A DNA stretch of 64,000 nt, taken from assembly GCF_015207505.1 (NCBI RefSeq), contig NZ_JADEWT010000021.1:1-64000 (forward strand), given 5' to 3'. Position numbers and translations under genes: made by a program. The DNA comes from Tychonema sp. LEGE 06208. Its GTDB lineage: Bacteria > Cyanobacteriota > Cyanobacteriia > Cyanobacteriales > Microcoleaceae. The number at the start of each line of letters is the position of its first letter. Position 1 is the first letter of the stretch. The notes under the pieces were generated by a model that was given only the letters and a program-made list of their open reading frames with translations, was not told the origin of the DNA and made no database searches. Of the stretch, positions 17,704-26,327 are shown piece by piece.

Positions 17704-17766
17704 GGTTCGTAGTGCGGAATGCGAGTCTGCTGCTTAAGAACGGACTCGCATTCGGCACTACGAACC
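17704..17766. repeat. GGTTCGTAGTGCGG palindrome
   Basis: Arms of 26 bases (17704-17729 and 17741-17766) match at about 24 positions around an 11-base loop. It is the longest member of the GTTCGTAGTG palindrome family in this window and lies between psb34 and the thiG stop codon. Confidence 0.85.
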
Positions 17767-17786
17767 TGAGTTCGATCGATCGGACA

Positions 17787-18818
17787 TTATTTTGAGCTGA
17801 CAGTACCTGTTTCTGGGGAAGAGGCGATCGCGTAATCTTTGACTGGCATTCTTCCTGCTAAGTAGGCGATCCGTCCGGCTTCTGCAGCCATTCCCATTGC
17901 TTTTGCCATTGCTGGAGAATTTTGGGCATTGGCGATCGCCGAATTAATCAGCAGTGCGTCAGCGCCCATTTCCATTGCTTTAGCAGCTTCGCTGGGGGTT
18001 CCGATCCCCGCATCCACTACCACAGGAACTTTTACCGTGTCAATAATGATTTGAATGTTGGCGGCATTATTGATCCCTTGCCCGGAACCGATGGGCGAAG
18101 CTAAAGGCATCACCGTCGCACAACCGACTTCTTCGAGGCGTTTTGCTAGTAGCGGATCGGCATTGATGTAAGGCAAAACGGCAAAACCTTCTTTGACTAA
18201 TTTTTCTGCTGCTTCCAAAGTGCCGATCGGATCTGGTAGCAAATATTTAGCATCGGGAATCACTTCTAACTTGACAAAATTATTATCTTCCTGTCCCAAA
18301 AGCTTCGCCATTTCCCTGCCCAAACGAGCCACTCTAATCGCCTCATCTGCAGTTTGACAACCAGCAGTATTGGGCAGCATCCAAATTTTAGTCCAATCAA
18401 GAGCCTCTGCCAATCCTTCATGACCGGGAGCATTTGTTTGCACTCGGCGCACCGCTACAGTCACAATTTCGCACCTGCTAGCGTTAACACTTTGCTGCAT
18501 TTCGGCAATGCTGCGATATTTTCCCGTCCCCGTCATCAAGCGAGAATGAAAAGTTTTGCCGGCAATCACCAGAGGTTTATCTAAAGATGGCGTTGCGGTA
18601 TCTACTGGATAGCCAAAAATGCTGTACTCAAGTGCCTCTTCCCATAGTTGTCTGCCACCCATCATTTCTTCAAGCTGCCAAGCTTCTTCAATAGTTAGAT
18701 CGTCGTGGGTAACAGCAGATAAAATTTGCCCTAAAGTAATTAATTTAGCATCTCGCGGCATATTGTTCTGCAATCCCCGCCCTACAGTCTCTTTAAATTC
18801 GCTGAAATGATCTTCCAT
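17787..18818 (-). CDS. thiG: Thiazole synthase ThiG with N-terminal extension
   Basis: ThiG makes the thiazole phosphate of thiamine from deoxyxylulose phosphate, dehydroglycine and ThiS thiocarboxylate. The core (about residue 80 onward) contains [10 protein letters not shown], the catalytic Lys region [20 protein letters not shown] and [20 protein letters not shown], all typical. The dehydroglycine would come from ThiO, encoded at 25 kb. From the ATG at 18818 the protein is 343 residues, about 80 longer than usual. The extra N-terminus (including [20 protein letters not shown]) resembles nothing I know. A GGAAGAG ribosome-binding site precedes this ATG, which lies inside the 3' end of the upstream gene (26-base overlap), so the two may be translationally coupled. 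Confidence 0.92.
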   Translation of the reverse strand: MEDHFSEFKETVGRGLQNNMPRDAKLITLGQILSAVTHDDLTIEEAWQLEEMMGGRQLWEEALEYSIFGYPVDTATPSLDKPLVIAGKTFHSRLMTGTGKYRSIAEMQQSVNASRCEIVTVAVRRVQTNAPGHEGLAEALDWTKIWMLPNTAGCQTADEAIRVARLGREMAKLLGQEDNNFVKLEVIPDAKYLLPDPIGTLEAAEKLVKEGFAVLPYINADPLLAKRLEEVGCATVMPLASPIGSGQGINNAANIQIIIDTVKVPVVVDAGIGTPSEAAKAMEMGADALLINSAIANAQNSPAMAKAMGMAAEAGRIAYLAGRMPVKDYAIASSPETGTVSSK

Positions 18819-19311
18819 TTTTCCACTCTTCCCTTGTAATGATTTGAATCTGTTCGCTGTTAACAACAAAAAATATTTTTTGAATTTGCTTTTCGGTATC
18901 CCAAAACAGAGCTTGTTTGATGCCAGCGTTGATTTTCCAGACATCGTAATTTTCTCGGTTGATGTGAAAAATAACGGTTGCTGCACCTTGCTTTTTTGCT
19001 CTACTGATGCCTTCTTGCACTCTGTCTCTGATGTTTTGGGTCTGTTCTGTCAACTCCTTAAATTCGCAAATCTGACCGTCTATCTCAGCATCTGGCGTTC
19101 TCACACCCTCTGCTGCTTGTTCGCTCAGCATTTTAACTCTCTTGCCTATTTTAGCCAAAACTTCAGCAACAAATATTTCCGAATTATTAAGATTGTGTTG
19201 TTGGTGGATGAGGACAAATCCGCCAGCTATCTCATCAAAATAATATCGCTGATATTCGGGTTCTGCATTTTTGTAGATGGCTCTGCTAGCCTCGATATAT
19301 TCTGAATTCAC
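18793..19311 (-). CDS. Orphan PD-(D/E)XK-like protein (CdiA-CT-like)
   Basis: The 172-residue protein contains [17 protein letters not shown], then [20 protein letters not shown], then a helix rich in basic residues and a segment [15 protein letters not shown]. The order Asp, Glu-x-Lys after a hydrophobic strand resembles the PD-(D/E)XK nuclease core found in C-terminal toxin domains of CdiA and similar polymorphic toxins. Here it stands alone with no secretion domain. Its 3' end overlaps thiG by 26 bases. It may be a nuclease, an immunity-linked remnant, or a protein with another role. Activity is inference only. Confidence 0.55.
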   Translation of the reverse strand: MNSEYIEASRAIYKNAEPEYQRYYFDEIAGGFVLIHQQHNLNNSEIFVAEVLAKIGKRVKMLSEQAAEGVRTPDAEIDGQICEFKELTEQTQNIRDRVQEGISRAKKQGAATVIFHINRENYDVWKINAGIKQALFWDTEKQIQKIFFVVNSEQIQIITREEWKNGRSFQRI

Positions 19312-19352
19312 CGCTATGATACTCTGAATGGACTCCGGCTCAAGTTAAATGT

Positions 19353-20054
19353 ATGAAAGCAACTGTCGAGCAACTGGTAGAAATTGGGATATTTGCCAGC
19401 TTAAACCGAACTGATTTAGAGCAATTGCAAGAACATACAGCAATTCGGACTTACCAACAGGGAGAAGTTGTGATGTATGAGGGCGATCGCATCCCGGAAA
19501 AATTATACACGCTTTTGAGCGGTTCTCTGCGGGTGACAAAAACGGCGGCGGCGGGCAAAGAAACAATTCTCCGCACTTTATTTCAGGGAGATATTTTTGC
19601 TGCACCTGCTTTGCTGGGTAACGGGATTGCGCCGGCAACGGTGACTGCTGAAACTGATGTGCAAGTTCTTACCACAGAACGGGAATTTTTGCTAGCAGCA
19701 ATTCGGCAAAATCCTGAGATTGCTTTGCGAATATTGGCGGTTTTTAACCAGCGGTTGCAGCAACTACACGAGACTGTGCACGGTTTGGTGTCGGAAAGGG
19801 CGATCGTGCGGCTGGCCCGATTCATTCATTACTTTAGCATCGAGCAAGGTACGAAAATTGTAGATAATAGTGTATGTTTAAAAAAACGTTTGCCCTACTA
19901 TCAAATTGCTCGCAGCATTGGCATCACCTATGAAGAATGCGTGCGGTTGTTTAAGAAACTTAAGCCGTTTGTATCCTACAGTAGAGGCGGTAAAATTACT
20001 GTTTTAGATTGGCAGAAATTGGAGGATATTGCCTCTGGAGATGAAATAGATTAA
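19353..20054 (+). CDS. Crp/Fnr-family transcription regulator
   Basis: The 233-residue protein has an N-terminal cyclic-nucleotide-binding-like barrel (about 10-125), with YQQGEVVMYEGD and LLSGSLRVTK, a long dimerisation helix, and a C-terminal winged helix (about 150-220) with RLPYYQIARSIGITYEECVRLFKKL as recognition region. There is no four-cysteine Fnr cluster motif, so it probably does not sense oxygen through an iron-sulfur cluster. The helix-turn-helix does not match the NtcA signature. It starts 41 bases from the divergent nuclease-like gene, so it may control that gene. It faces the cupin-methyltransferase pair, which is another possible target. Confidence 0.88.
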   Translation: MKATVEQLVEIGIFASLNRTDLEQLQEHTAIRTYQQGEVVMYEGDRIPEKLYTLLSGSLRVTKTAAAGKETILRTLFQGDIFAAPALLGNGIAPATVTAETDVQVLTTEREFLLAAIRQNPEIALRILAVFNQRLQQLHETVHGLVSERAIVRLARFIHYFSIEQGTKIVDNSVCLKKRLPYYQIARSIGITYEECVRLFKKLKPFVSYSRGGKITVLDWQKLEDIASGDEID

Positions 20055-20162
20055 AGGTTTGTACGGCCTTTTTCAGAAAGATGAGGTACTATCTGGGATT
20101 GGGCATTGGGCGGAGCGAAGCGGAGGGATTGGGCTATCCTCATCACGCTTGAGAACCGCTAT

Positions 20163-20209
20163 AGTCAGGAATTGGATTTTTCGGTTTTTTGCGGACGGTC
20201 GTCCTGACT
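20163..20209. terminator. Inverted repeat between convergent genes
   Basis: AGTCAGGA at 20163-20170 pairs with TCCTGACT at 20202-20209. It lies between the crp-like gene and the convergent cupin gene and may end transcription in both directions. TACGAACGTTTT after the right arm recalls the GTTCGTAGTG palindrome family. Confidence 0.4.
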
Positions 20210-20247
20210 ACGAACGTTTTGATATACATCAAAATTTGATGTTGATA

Positions 20248-20583
20248 TTAGTGGGTTTCGGAAAATGTTAAAACAAACGCTAGATTTTCTTCAGCTTTCA
20301 AAGCGTGGGGCGCTCGTGCGGGCATGAATACAAATACTCCCGGTTCCAAAACTATATCCTTACCTTCGAGGGTCAAAACTCCTTTTCCTGCCACTACATT
20401 TATTGTGGCATTTCGCGCTGAATGGTGTTCTGAAATGTCCGAACCTGCTGCCAAACAAAGTAAAGTATGCTGACAATTATTGTCTTTGACTAAAATTTTA
20501 GTCAGCACTCCGGTGGCGGGATATTCGATTGTATCTTTCAGTTGGATTGATGAAGATTGTAGCGGTAAAATGGTAGCAGTCAT
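20248..20583 (-). CDS. Cupin-domain protein
   Basis: The 111-residue protein is a single small beta-barrel of the cupin type. Motif 1 is seen as GSDISEHHSARNATINVVAGKG, with His residues that could bind a metal, and motif 2 as EPGVFVFMPARAPHAL. No other domain is present. The gene starts 15 bases after the stop of the methyltransferase at 20598, so the two probably form one operon. Small cupins beside methyltransferases and Crp/Fnr regulators often take part in stress or metal responses, but the role here is not shown. Confidence 0.85.
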   Translation of the reverse strand: MTATILPLQSSSIQLKDTIEYPATGVLTKILVKDNNCQHTLLCLAAGSDISEHHSARNATINVVAGKGVLTLEGKDIVLEPGVFVFMPARAPHALKAEENLAFVLTFSETH

Positions 20584-20597
20584 AACTTTTTACTCCG

Positions 20598-21377
20598 TTA
20601 AGATTGTTTTTGAGCACAGATGATGATGTAGCCTAAATCCTGTTGGTACTTCTGGAAAACTCGACGCATTGCTAAGATGCGATCGCGAATTTGCGATCGG
20701 CTTAAAACATTCCACACAATCCGCACAGTACCCACAAAGCCTTCGTCATTAAGCATTCGCCGCAAGTTGAGAAGTCCCATCCCCCCGGTTTGATACTTTT
20801 CTACTTGCAAACCCGCGTTTTGACAAAGAGTAATCCAGCCTGACTCAGACAAAGGTGTTGAATTAACTCGAATCACTTCCGATAAAGCTTTGTGAATTTC
20901 TGATTCTCGGTTTTTGGCTAAAAGTTCGTGAGACAAAAACTTGCCACCCGGTTTTAGCCGATCGCCAATTCCTGATAAAATCTTTGCTTTCCCCGACGGC
21001 GACTGCATCGTCAGGATAGCTTCAGCCAACACCCAATCAAACTCTTGGGTAATCCGATCCAAGTGCAAAATATCTCCTTCGATAATTTCCACTCGATCGC
21101 TCAAACCCGCTGCTGCAACGTTAGCACGGGCCCGCGCCACACTGTCGGGATTTTTTTCAACTCCCACTACTTTTACACCAAAACGTTCTGCAAGGGCGAT
21201 CGAGCTATATCCAAAACTCGCCGCCAACTCCAAAACAGTATCCCCAGGCTTAAAATCCGCCAATTCTAATAACATTTCTGTAGCAGCTTTTCCCCCCGGC
21301 CTCAGCATTGTCTTACCAGCCGCAGCCAGCACTACATGGCCCGGCGCAGTCTTAAAATTGAGAGTAGTATCGGTCAT
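20598..21377 (-). CDS. Class I SAM-dependent methyltransferase
   Basis: The 259-residue protein carries a SAM-binding motif in atypical form, VLELAASFGYSSIALAERFG, followed by VVGVEKNPDSVARAR (motif II) and VEIIEGDILHL. The DWVLAEAILTMQS and LKPGGKFLSHELL segments complete the Rossmann methyltransferase fold. The substrate is unknown. It precedes the cupin gene in a likely two-gene operon that converges on the Crp/Fnr regulator. The ATG at 21377 follows an AGGAG (minus strand, about 10 bases upstream). Confidence 0.85.
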   Translation of the reverse strand: MTDTTLNFKTAPGHVVLAAAGKTMLRPGGKAATEMLLELADFKPGDTVLELAASFGYSSIALAERFGVKVVGVEKNPDSVARARANVAAAGLSDRVEIIEGDILHLDRITQEFDWVLAEAILTMQSPSGKAKILSGIGDRLKPGGKFLSHELLAKNRESEIHKALSEVIRVNSTPLSESGWITLCQNAGLQVEKYQTGGMGLLNLRRMLNDEGFVGTVRIVWNVLSRSQIRDRILAMRRVFQKYQQDLGYIIICAQKQS

Positions 21378-21458
21378 TGACTTGAACTCCTATTTAAGCT
21401 TACCCTCAGCTTGCCAGATTCTCCCAAATCTGTCTATGAGCTAACTCATATTCAAATT

Positions 21459-21533
21459 ATTGTAAGGTGCGTCAATCTCCTGTATTTTTGAAAATTATCC
21501 CAAAAATTTCGAGAGGCTGACGCACCCTACAAT
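21459..21533. repeat. GTAGGGTGCGTCA-type inverted repeat
   Basis: ATTGTAAGGTGCGTCA at 21459-21474 pairs with TGACGCACCCTACAAT at 21518-21533 with one mismatch. This terminal sequence is a familiar dispersed palindrome in cyanobacterial spacers and may be a small non-autonomous element. The rest of the spacer to 21650 shows no gene. Confidence 0.75.
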
Positions 21534-21650
21534 AGCGGGAACTCACCTAATTAATTAGGAAAGTCCCAGTTGCAATTGATCTCACTAGCTGCACCGCTAA
21601 TCCTAGGATTTGGGCAATAAACCAGCACCCAAATTCAATGCTATCCGATT

Positions 21651-22760
21651 TTAATTAGCTACAGGGCTGAAGAGATTTTCTTGTTTAAATAATGCGATCG
21701 ATTGCAGACTATCGGAATCAGCATCCCAAAGAATGAACTTGAAACAATCAGGTATCTCCCGAATTGTCAGAATTCTGGAATTACCAAGCAGGTGAATATT
21801 AGCATTGTGACACGCCTGAAGATTGTAATTGGGGATACGCTCAGACAGATGATGAATATTGTGGTAAGCAATATCAGCCGAAAACCAGTTGAGAATAGTT
21901 GGTAATTTTAGGTAACTACTGCCTTCAATTGCACCCATAAGGTAGTCCCAACCCTCTGTTTTATGAGCATAGGAACCCTCAAAATTATGCTGGACAAAGA
22001 AAATACAGATAAATATCGCTGCCGAACAGGTCATGACAATTGAGTAAACACTCCAGAAAAAGCCAACCCCAAGTAAGTTGCTGAGATAAATCCAGCTACC
22101 AACAACACAAATATTGTTGAATAGTAAATCCCAAAATTCAGCCGTAGTATACCAATGTTTGGATTTATAAGAAGCAATGATTGCAGATAAACCCATCCCA
22201 AAATCTTTATTGAGACAAGCAAACATATGTCCTATAAAACCACTAATTCCCAAGATCAGCGCTAATCTGGGCTTAATAATTAGATAGAAAAAACCACCAG
22301 GAAACAGCATCAATGGATGTCTGAGTAACTGATACATCTTTTGACCAAATGGACTTAGCGCCGCAAATTGTTCGGTGGATATCAACGCCGAAGGGCCTCG
22401 GTACATATCCCAATTACCATTGTGTTTGTGGTGATAAGCGTGTCCCCTCGACCAGGGGTACTGAGGAATCGCATTGATGATACCTAGCAAAAAACCCACG
22501 GTGCGATTGACCTTTTTGGAACTAAACAGAGAATAATGTCCGCAGTCGTGCATCAAAGAGAAACAACGGCCCGAAAAAAGTGTCATTAACACGATTATCG
22601 GTGGCAGAAGCCATACAGAAATTGCAGCAGCTTTAAATGCTAAAAACCCTAAAAATGTATAGGGAATTACTGTATTTAAGATTTGCCAAGTAGCTTTGAA
22701 GTTGTTGCTCTTCATATAAGGAGATAGCACAAAATCCGACTTTTTGATCGCGCTTTTCAT
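21651..22760 (-). CDS. Fatty acid desaturase-family membrane protein
   Basis: The 369-residue integral membrane protein has the three histidine boxes of membrane di-iron desaturases: HDCGH near residue 70, HAYHH near 107 and HNIHH near 302. Several hydrophobic helices lie between them. The spacing and the plan (about four membrane passes, metal site on the cytoplasmic side) fit acyl-lipid desaturases or related hydroxylases. I cannot fix the substrate or the position of the double bond from the sequence. The gene stands alone between spacers. The ATG at 22760 is the natural start. Confidence 0.88.
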   Translation of the reverse strand: MKSAIKKSDFVLSPYMKSNNFKATWQILNTVIPYTFLGFLAFKAAAISVWLLPPIIVLMTLFSGRCFSLMHDCGHYSLFSSKKVNRTVGFLLGIINAIPQYPWSRGHAYHHKHNGNWDMYRGPSALISTEQFAALSPFGQKMYQLLRHPLMLFPGGFFYLIIKPRLALILGISGFIGHMFACLNKDFGMGLSAIIASYKSKHWYTTAEFWDLLFNNICVVGSWIYLSNLLGVGFFWSVYSIVMTCSAAIFICIFFVQHNFEGSYAHKTEGWDYLMGAIEGSSYLKLPTILNWFSADIAYHNIHHLSERIPNYNLQACHNANIHLLGNSRILTIREIPDCFKFILWDADSDSLQSIALFKQENLFSPVAN

Positions 22761-22885
22761 TCAGTATGTTTCTAGTGTGGATAAGTGCTGAACAGAGAAT
22801 TAGAATGGGGTATTTTGCCCTTGTAAAAAGTTAATGGCAGTTTTATTTTAACCCATGCTTAATAAACCTGCTGATAATATTGAGT

Positions 22886-23341
22886 TCATTGTCTTCTCAT
22901 TTGGCTTGTATCGTACAGTTGAAATTCACCCCAACACTGACGTACTTGGTCATAACAATCAACCGGAGGAATCGCCAACCGTTGCAGCAAATCGATTTCT
23001 ATTTGACCGTCACCTGTTAGCAGTATAATAATTTCTTGGGTGGGATTGTAGGTGGCAATGATTTGAAGTAAATTTGAGATAGCGGATGGCTCTAATTCGA
23101 GTCGTCGTAGATAATCTGTTACTGATAATTCAGTGATGAATTGCAAGTAATGCGGAATTGTATCAACCTGCCAATTCACAGGTGTATTGACGGGCAGACT
23201 TACATCACAAACCGCCATACCTCGACCAACGGTTAAAAATCCATTCCAAGCTGTGTATCCAATTGTCAGCATATTTTGGTGTATGAACTGATTCTGCCAA
23301 TAGCCAAAGCTACCTTGCCGCTTGTTATCTTCAACTTGCAT
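22886..23341 (-). CDS. Unknown protein coupled to a metE remnant
   Basis: The 151-residue protein (from the ATG at 23341) has no family I recognise. It begins MQVEDNKRQGSFGYWQNQ and contains LTVGRGMAVCDVSLP and QEIIILLTGDGQIEIDLLQR. It looks soluble and mixed alpha/beta. Its start codon lies inside the last codons of the upstream short frame (11-base overlap), so its translation may depend on that frame. An alternative ATG at 23368 would enlarge the overlap. Similar small unknown proteins are common in cyanobacteria. Confidence 0.6.
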   Translation of the reverse strand: MQVEDNKRQGSFGYWQNQFIHQNMLTIGYTAWNGFLTVGRGMAVCDVSLPVNTPVNWQVDTIPHYLQFITELSVTDYLRRLELEPSAISNLLQIIATYNPTQEIIILLTGDGQIEIDLLQRLAIPPVDCYDQVRQCWGEFQLYDTSQMRRQ

Positions 23342-23513
23342 TGGCTTGATCCCCCAGCACTTTAGCATATTTCACCATATTTTTCAGCGAGGGAACAGTC
23401 TGAAATAAAGCATCTGTCTCTGATTTCCCACTCGCAAATGCTGCCAGGGCCTTCTTAACTTCTAGGTTTTTACCAATCCGAGGATATCTCAATGTCTCAG
23501 CTATAATCGTCAT
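23331..23513 (-). pseudogene. N-terminal remnant of methionine synthase MetE
   Basis: The first 33 residues contain LRYPRIGKNLEVKKALAAF, which closely fits the N-terminus of cobalamin-independent methionine synthase. After residue about 33 the likeness ends, and the frame closes after only 60 residues, where MetE has about 750. The rest (VPSLKNMVKYAKVLGDQ) is unrelated to MetE as far as I can tell. The frame retains a start codon and may now serve as a leader for the overlapping unknown gene. It may instead be a short functional fusion. Confidence 0.55.
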
Positions 23514-24296
23514 AACTCAACTTACTTCAATGATTAAATTTGTGAAAATTGACAGCAAAAATATACTGAGGTTGAGTAAAAACCCTTACAAAGTTATGAT
23601 GATTTTACCGTAGAATAGCGACAGACTACAGGGAAATAGTTAGCGATTGGTGGACGATCGCCTTTTATTCACAGTTACGCAGAAACTATTACCGACTAAA
23701 ATCTATTAGGGATCGGTGAAATTATATCAATATCGTTCTAAGTCAATAGATCGATCGCCATCATAGATCAATTTTGAGAAAGTCGAATAAACCATCATCT
23801 ATGCCTCGTAGACGAAAAAGAACAGGTTTGCGATCGGCGGGCCTTCTGACTAAGAGACTCTATAATCTCATCACAGTTGCGGGACAGCGCCGGATTTACG
23901 CCGGACTTTCCCCGTTTCTTCCAACGGTTGCTTTTCGTTGGAACCGATTTTTGCACATCCATCAGGTTATCACAATTATGACTTGTTTGCATAAAAAACT
24001 GTGAAACGTGCCACCAGCGCCACAAATCGCTACTGTTTAGGCGCCAAGCTGTAACTCGATCGCACTCTCAAACATTCAGCGAGTCCCATCTTTTTATCCG
24101 TTGGGAGGGTGATGCGGGCGATCTCAGTTTTGAATTTGTGCGAGCTTAAGAGCTCGCGAGTTGTACAATACGCTAGCTCTTAAGCTCGCACGCTCAATAA
24201 AAAAATGCTTTTTGCAAAACCGAGATGCTCGCGATCGTTCTTTGTGTTCGGAGCTCTGACTTGCTACAATTTAGTCGCACGTAACTACAACGGATT
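23514..24296. other. Gene-free spacer with a long hairpin
   Basis: No supportable gene lies here. At 24138-24154 GTGCGAGCTTAAGAGCT is the exact reverse complement of 24175-24191, giving a 17-bp perfect stem. It may be a terminator-like or mobile palindrome. Frames around 23774-24025 on both strands have no family features. Confidence 0.6.
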
Positions 24297-24764
24297 ATGA
24301 CCGAACTATTAGATGAGACGCTTTCTATAGAAATCGCCACTCGCATCAAAAGCAACCGCAAAAACTGCTTTGATAACGCTTCCAAAGCAGCATTAACCAC
24401 CGAAGGCGCAGTCTACGTCCAAGGATTTTTAGCTGCACCCGGATCACCTTACAAACCCATCGAGTATAGCTGGATTGAACTCAACGAGCGAATTGTTGAC
24501 CCAACTTTTCCGCATCTCGGCTTCAGCGCTCAAGACATTCATTACTTCCCAGCCCAGCGATGGAGCGTTAAGAAGCTCAAAGCAATTTTAGATGAATCAA
24601 AAGAAGATTATCCAGAAGATGACCCGCTACCGGTTTACGGAAATCAACCCTATGAATATTACGGCGATGTCATGTTAGGCGGTAAAGATTACCAAAATGC
24701 TTACGATTTGGCTGCGCTTAAATGCAGGGAATTGAACCTACCCAAAAAACCGGAATTGAACTAA
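24297..24764 (+). CDS. Unknown protein with a transglutaminase-like NCxxNA pattern
   Basis: The 155-residue protein contains KNCFDNASKAAL, YVQGFLAAPG and IEYSWIELNERIVDPTF. The order Cys-x-x-Asn-Ala, then an aromatic/His strand, then VDPT recalls small papain- or transglutaminase-fold proteins. The expected catalytic His (usually HAWIE) is replaced by YSWIE here, so catalysis is doubtful. The C-terminal part is acidic and charged. No operon partner is present: a palindromic element follows, then thiO on the other strand. Confidence 0.6.
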   Translation: MTELLDETLSIEIATRIKSNRKNCFDNASKAALTTEGAVYVQGFLAAPGSPYKPIEYSWIELNERIVDPTFPHLGFSAQDIHYFPAQRWSVKKLKAILDESKEDYPEDDPLPVYGNQPYEYYGDVMLGGKDYQNAYDLAALKCRELNLPKKPELN

Positions 24765-24790
24765 TTCAGGACTTACTAAAAAATGGTTTT

Positions 24791-24956
24791 ATATCAAATT
24801 TGGTAGCATCGGAACGATTAAACCGCGAAGACTATGATAGCGCGTAAGAAAGACGTACATCTTCTGATTTCTCTGACTTCGCGTTTTTAGCGTCTTCGCG
24901 GTTCATTCGATCTTACCACCTATTAGTTATCATTCTGATACAACCGAATTTGATAT
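24791..24956. mobile_element. MITE-like nested palindrome, copy 1
   Basis: The ends ATATCAAATTTGGTAGCATC (24791-24810) and GATACAACCGAATTTGATAT (24937-24956) are inverted repeats that match at about 17 of 20 positions. Inside them AACCGCGAAGAC (24821-24832) pairs perfectly with 24892-24903. The terminal sequence recurs at 46624 and 50021. It codes for nothing and would depend on a transposase elsewhere, if it moves at all. Confidence 0.65.
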
Positions 24957-25024
24957 TACACACTTACAACGGCTGACAGAAATTAAGTTCGCAGCATTCG
25001 GAGCCTGCGAACCGACTTTATAAA

Positions 25025-26113
25025 TCAGGAAAATGCAAATCTAGAATAATTAAAAGCAGCCAATAACGGATCTAACTTTTGTTCCAACATCAAATCAGCT
25101 AACAATTTAGCCGTCACCGGAGCCAACAAAATACCGTTGCGATAATGCCCCGTCGCCAGTGTCAAATTCTCCCAAGCACTCGCACCCAAAATCGGCAACT
25201 CATCAGTCGTAGCAGGCCGAAATCCCCACCATAACTCCAGAATCGGATAATTTTGTAATTCGGGATATAACTGCATAGCTCCTGCTAGCAAGCTTTGGAT
25301 TCCCGCCGCAGTATTTCCCGAAGTAAAATCCACATTTTCGCTAGTTGCACCAATAATGATTCTCCCATCTTGACGCGGCACAATATAAATGCCGGTGCCA
25401 AATAAAACTGTTTGCAGCGGCTGAATTATTCCACAATTTTCTGGGACGCATACTGACAGCATTTGCCCCTTTCTGGGAAAAATAGGAACATTTAACAACT
25501 GCTCAGACCAAGCTCCAGTTGCCAAAACATAACGGTCAGCTTGCAATTTTCCTACCGTTGTTTCAACACCAAAAATTCGATTTTGCTGCTTAATAATTTG
25601 CCCTGCACTGCCTTGAATAATATTAATTTGCAATTCTTTGGTTGCAGTCTGAAGTGTCCGAAATAAAGCGCGGTTGTCTACTTGAGCGTCGTCAGGATAC
25701 CACCAACCACCAATTACTTCTTCACCCAATCCTAACTGCTGCTGGCGAACAGCATCTCTGTCCAACCATTGAGAGTTGAGGTTTGACAAAAATGGCTGTT
25801 CTTGAAACTCATTTTTACACACAGGCGCGAGAATTCCCGATCGCCAATATCCCGTTTTCAATCCAGTCATCTCTTCTAGCCGTTCCACCCAGCCTGCATA
25901 CAGGGCGCGGCTTTGCAAGCACAAATCCAGCATCGGACTGGGGGGAATTCGTTCGGCTTGGGGGGCGAGCATTCCGGCTGCAGCCCGCGCCGTCGGTTGT
26001 TTAGAATTGGTGGTGAGAACGGCGACAGAGGCCCCTCGCAACTTCAGTTCAACTGCTAGCGAAAGGCCGATGATTCCGCCGCCAATAATCAGAATATCTT
26101 GAGATGAATTCAT
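25025..26113 (-). CDS. thiO: Glycine oxidase ThiO
   Basis: This flavoenzyme of 362 residues oxidises glycine to the dehydroglycine used by ThiG in thiazole synthesis. The N-terminal FAD-binding motif is ILIIGGGIIGLSLAVELKLR, and AAGMLAPQAE is the family segment that follows. The C-terminal part has LWWGFRPATTDELPILG and GHYRNGILLAPVTA, both characteristic of ThiO. It is a stand-alone enzyme here rather than a ThiO-ThiG fusion, and thiG lies 6 kb away on the same strand. I saw no thiamine riboswitch before either gene. Confidence 0.92.
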   Translation of the reverse strand: MNSSQDILIIGGGIIGLSLAVELKLRGASVAVLTTNSKQPTARAAAGMLAPQAERIPPSPMLDLCLQSRALYAGWVERLEEMTGLKTGYWRSGILAPVCKNEFQEQPFLSNLNSQWLDRDAVRQQQLGLGEEVIGGWWYPDDAQVDNRALFRTLQTATKELQINIIQGSAGQIIKQQNRIFGVETTVGKLQADRYVLATGAWSEQLLNVPIFPRKGQMLSVCVPENCGIIQPLQTVLFGTGIYIVPRQDGRIIIGATSENVDFTSGNTAAGIQSLLAGAMQLYPELQNYPILELWWGFRPATTDELPILGASAWENLTLATGHYRNGILLAPVTAKLLADLMLEQKLDPLLAAFNYSRFAFS

Positions 26114-26327
26114 TGACTTTTATGTGGACTTTCTGGCTGGTTTTACCTCTGGGTCTTCGGGTATTTTTTATTTACCGCAGATCAAAAGTAGATAAACACA
26201 GATAAACGCAGATGCTTTTTAAGATTGTTTATGACATTGGTAATGCAAGTGTCTTGAGAATTTTTGGGCAAGTCTTACATATTATCTTGCAAGCCGATCG
26301 CCCGATCGACCTTTTTTCACAAAAAAT

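Noticed and set aside
23774-24025. Frames of 76 codons on both strands
   Set aside because: No family features and no ribosome-binding site.
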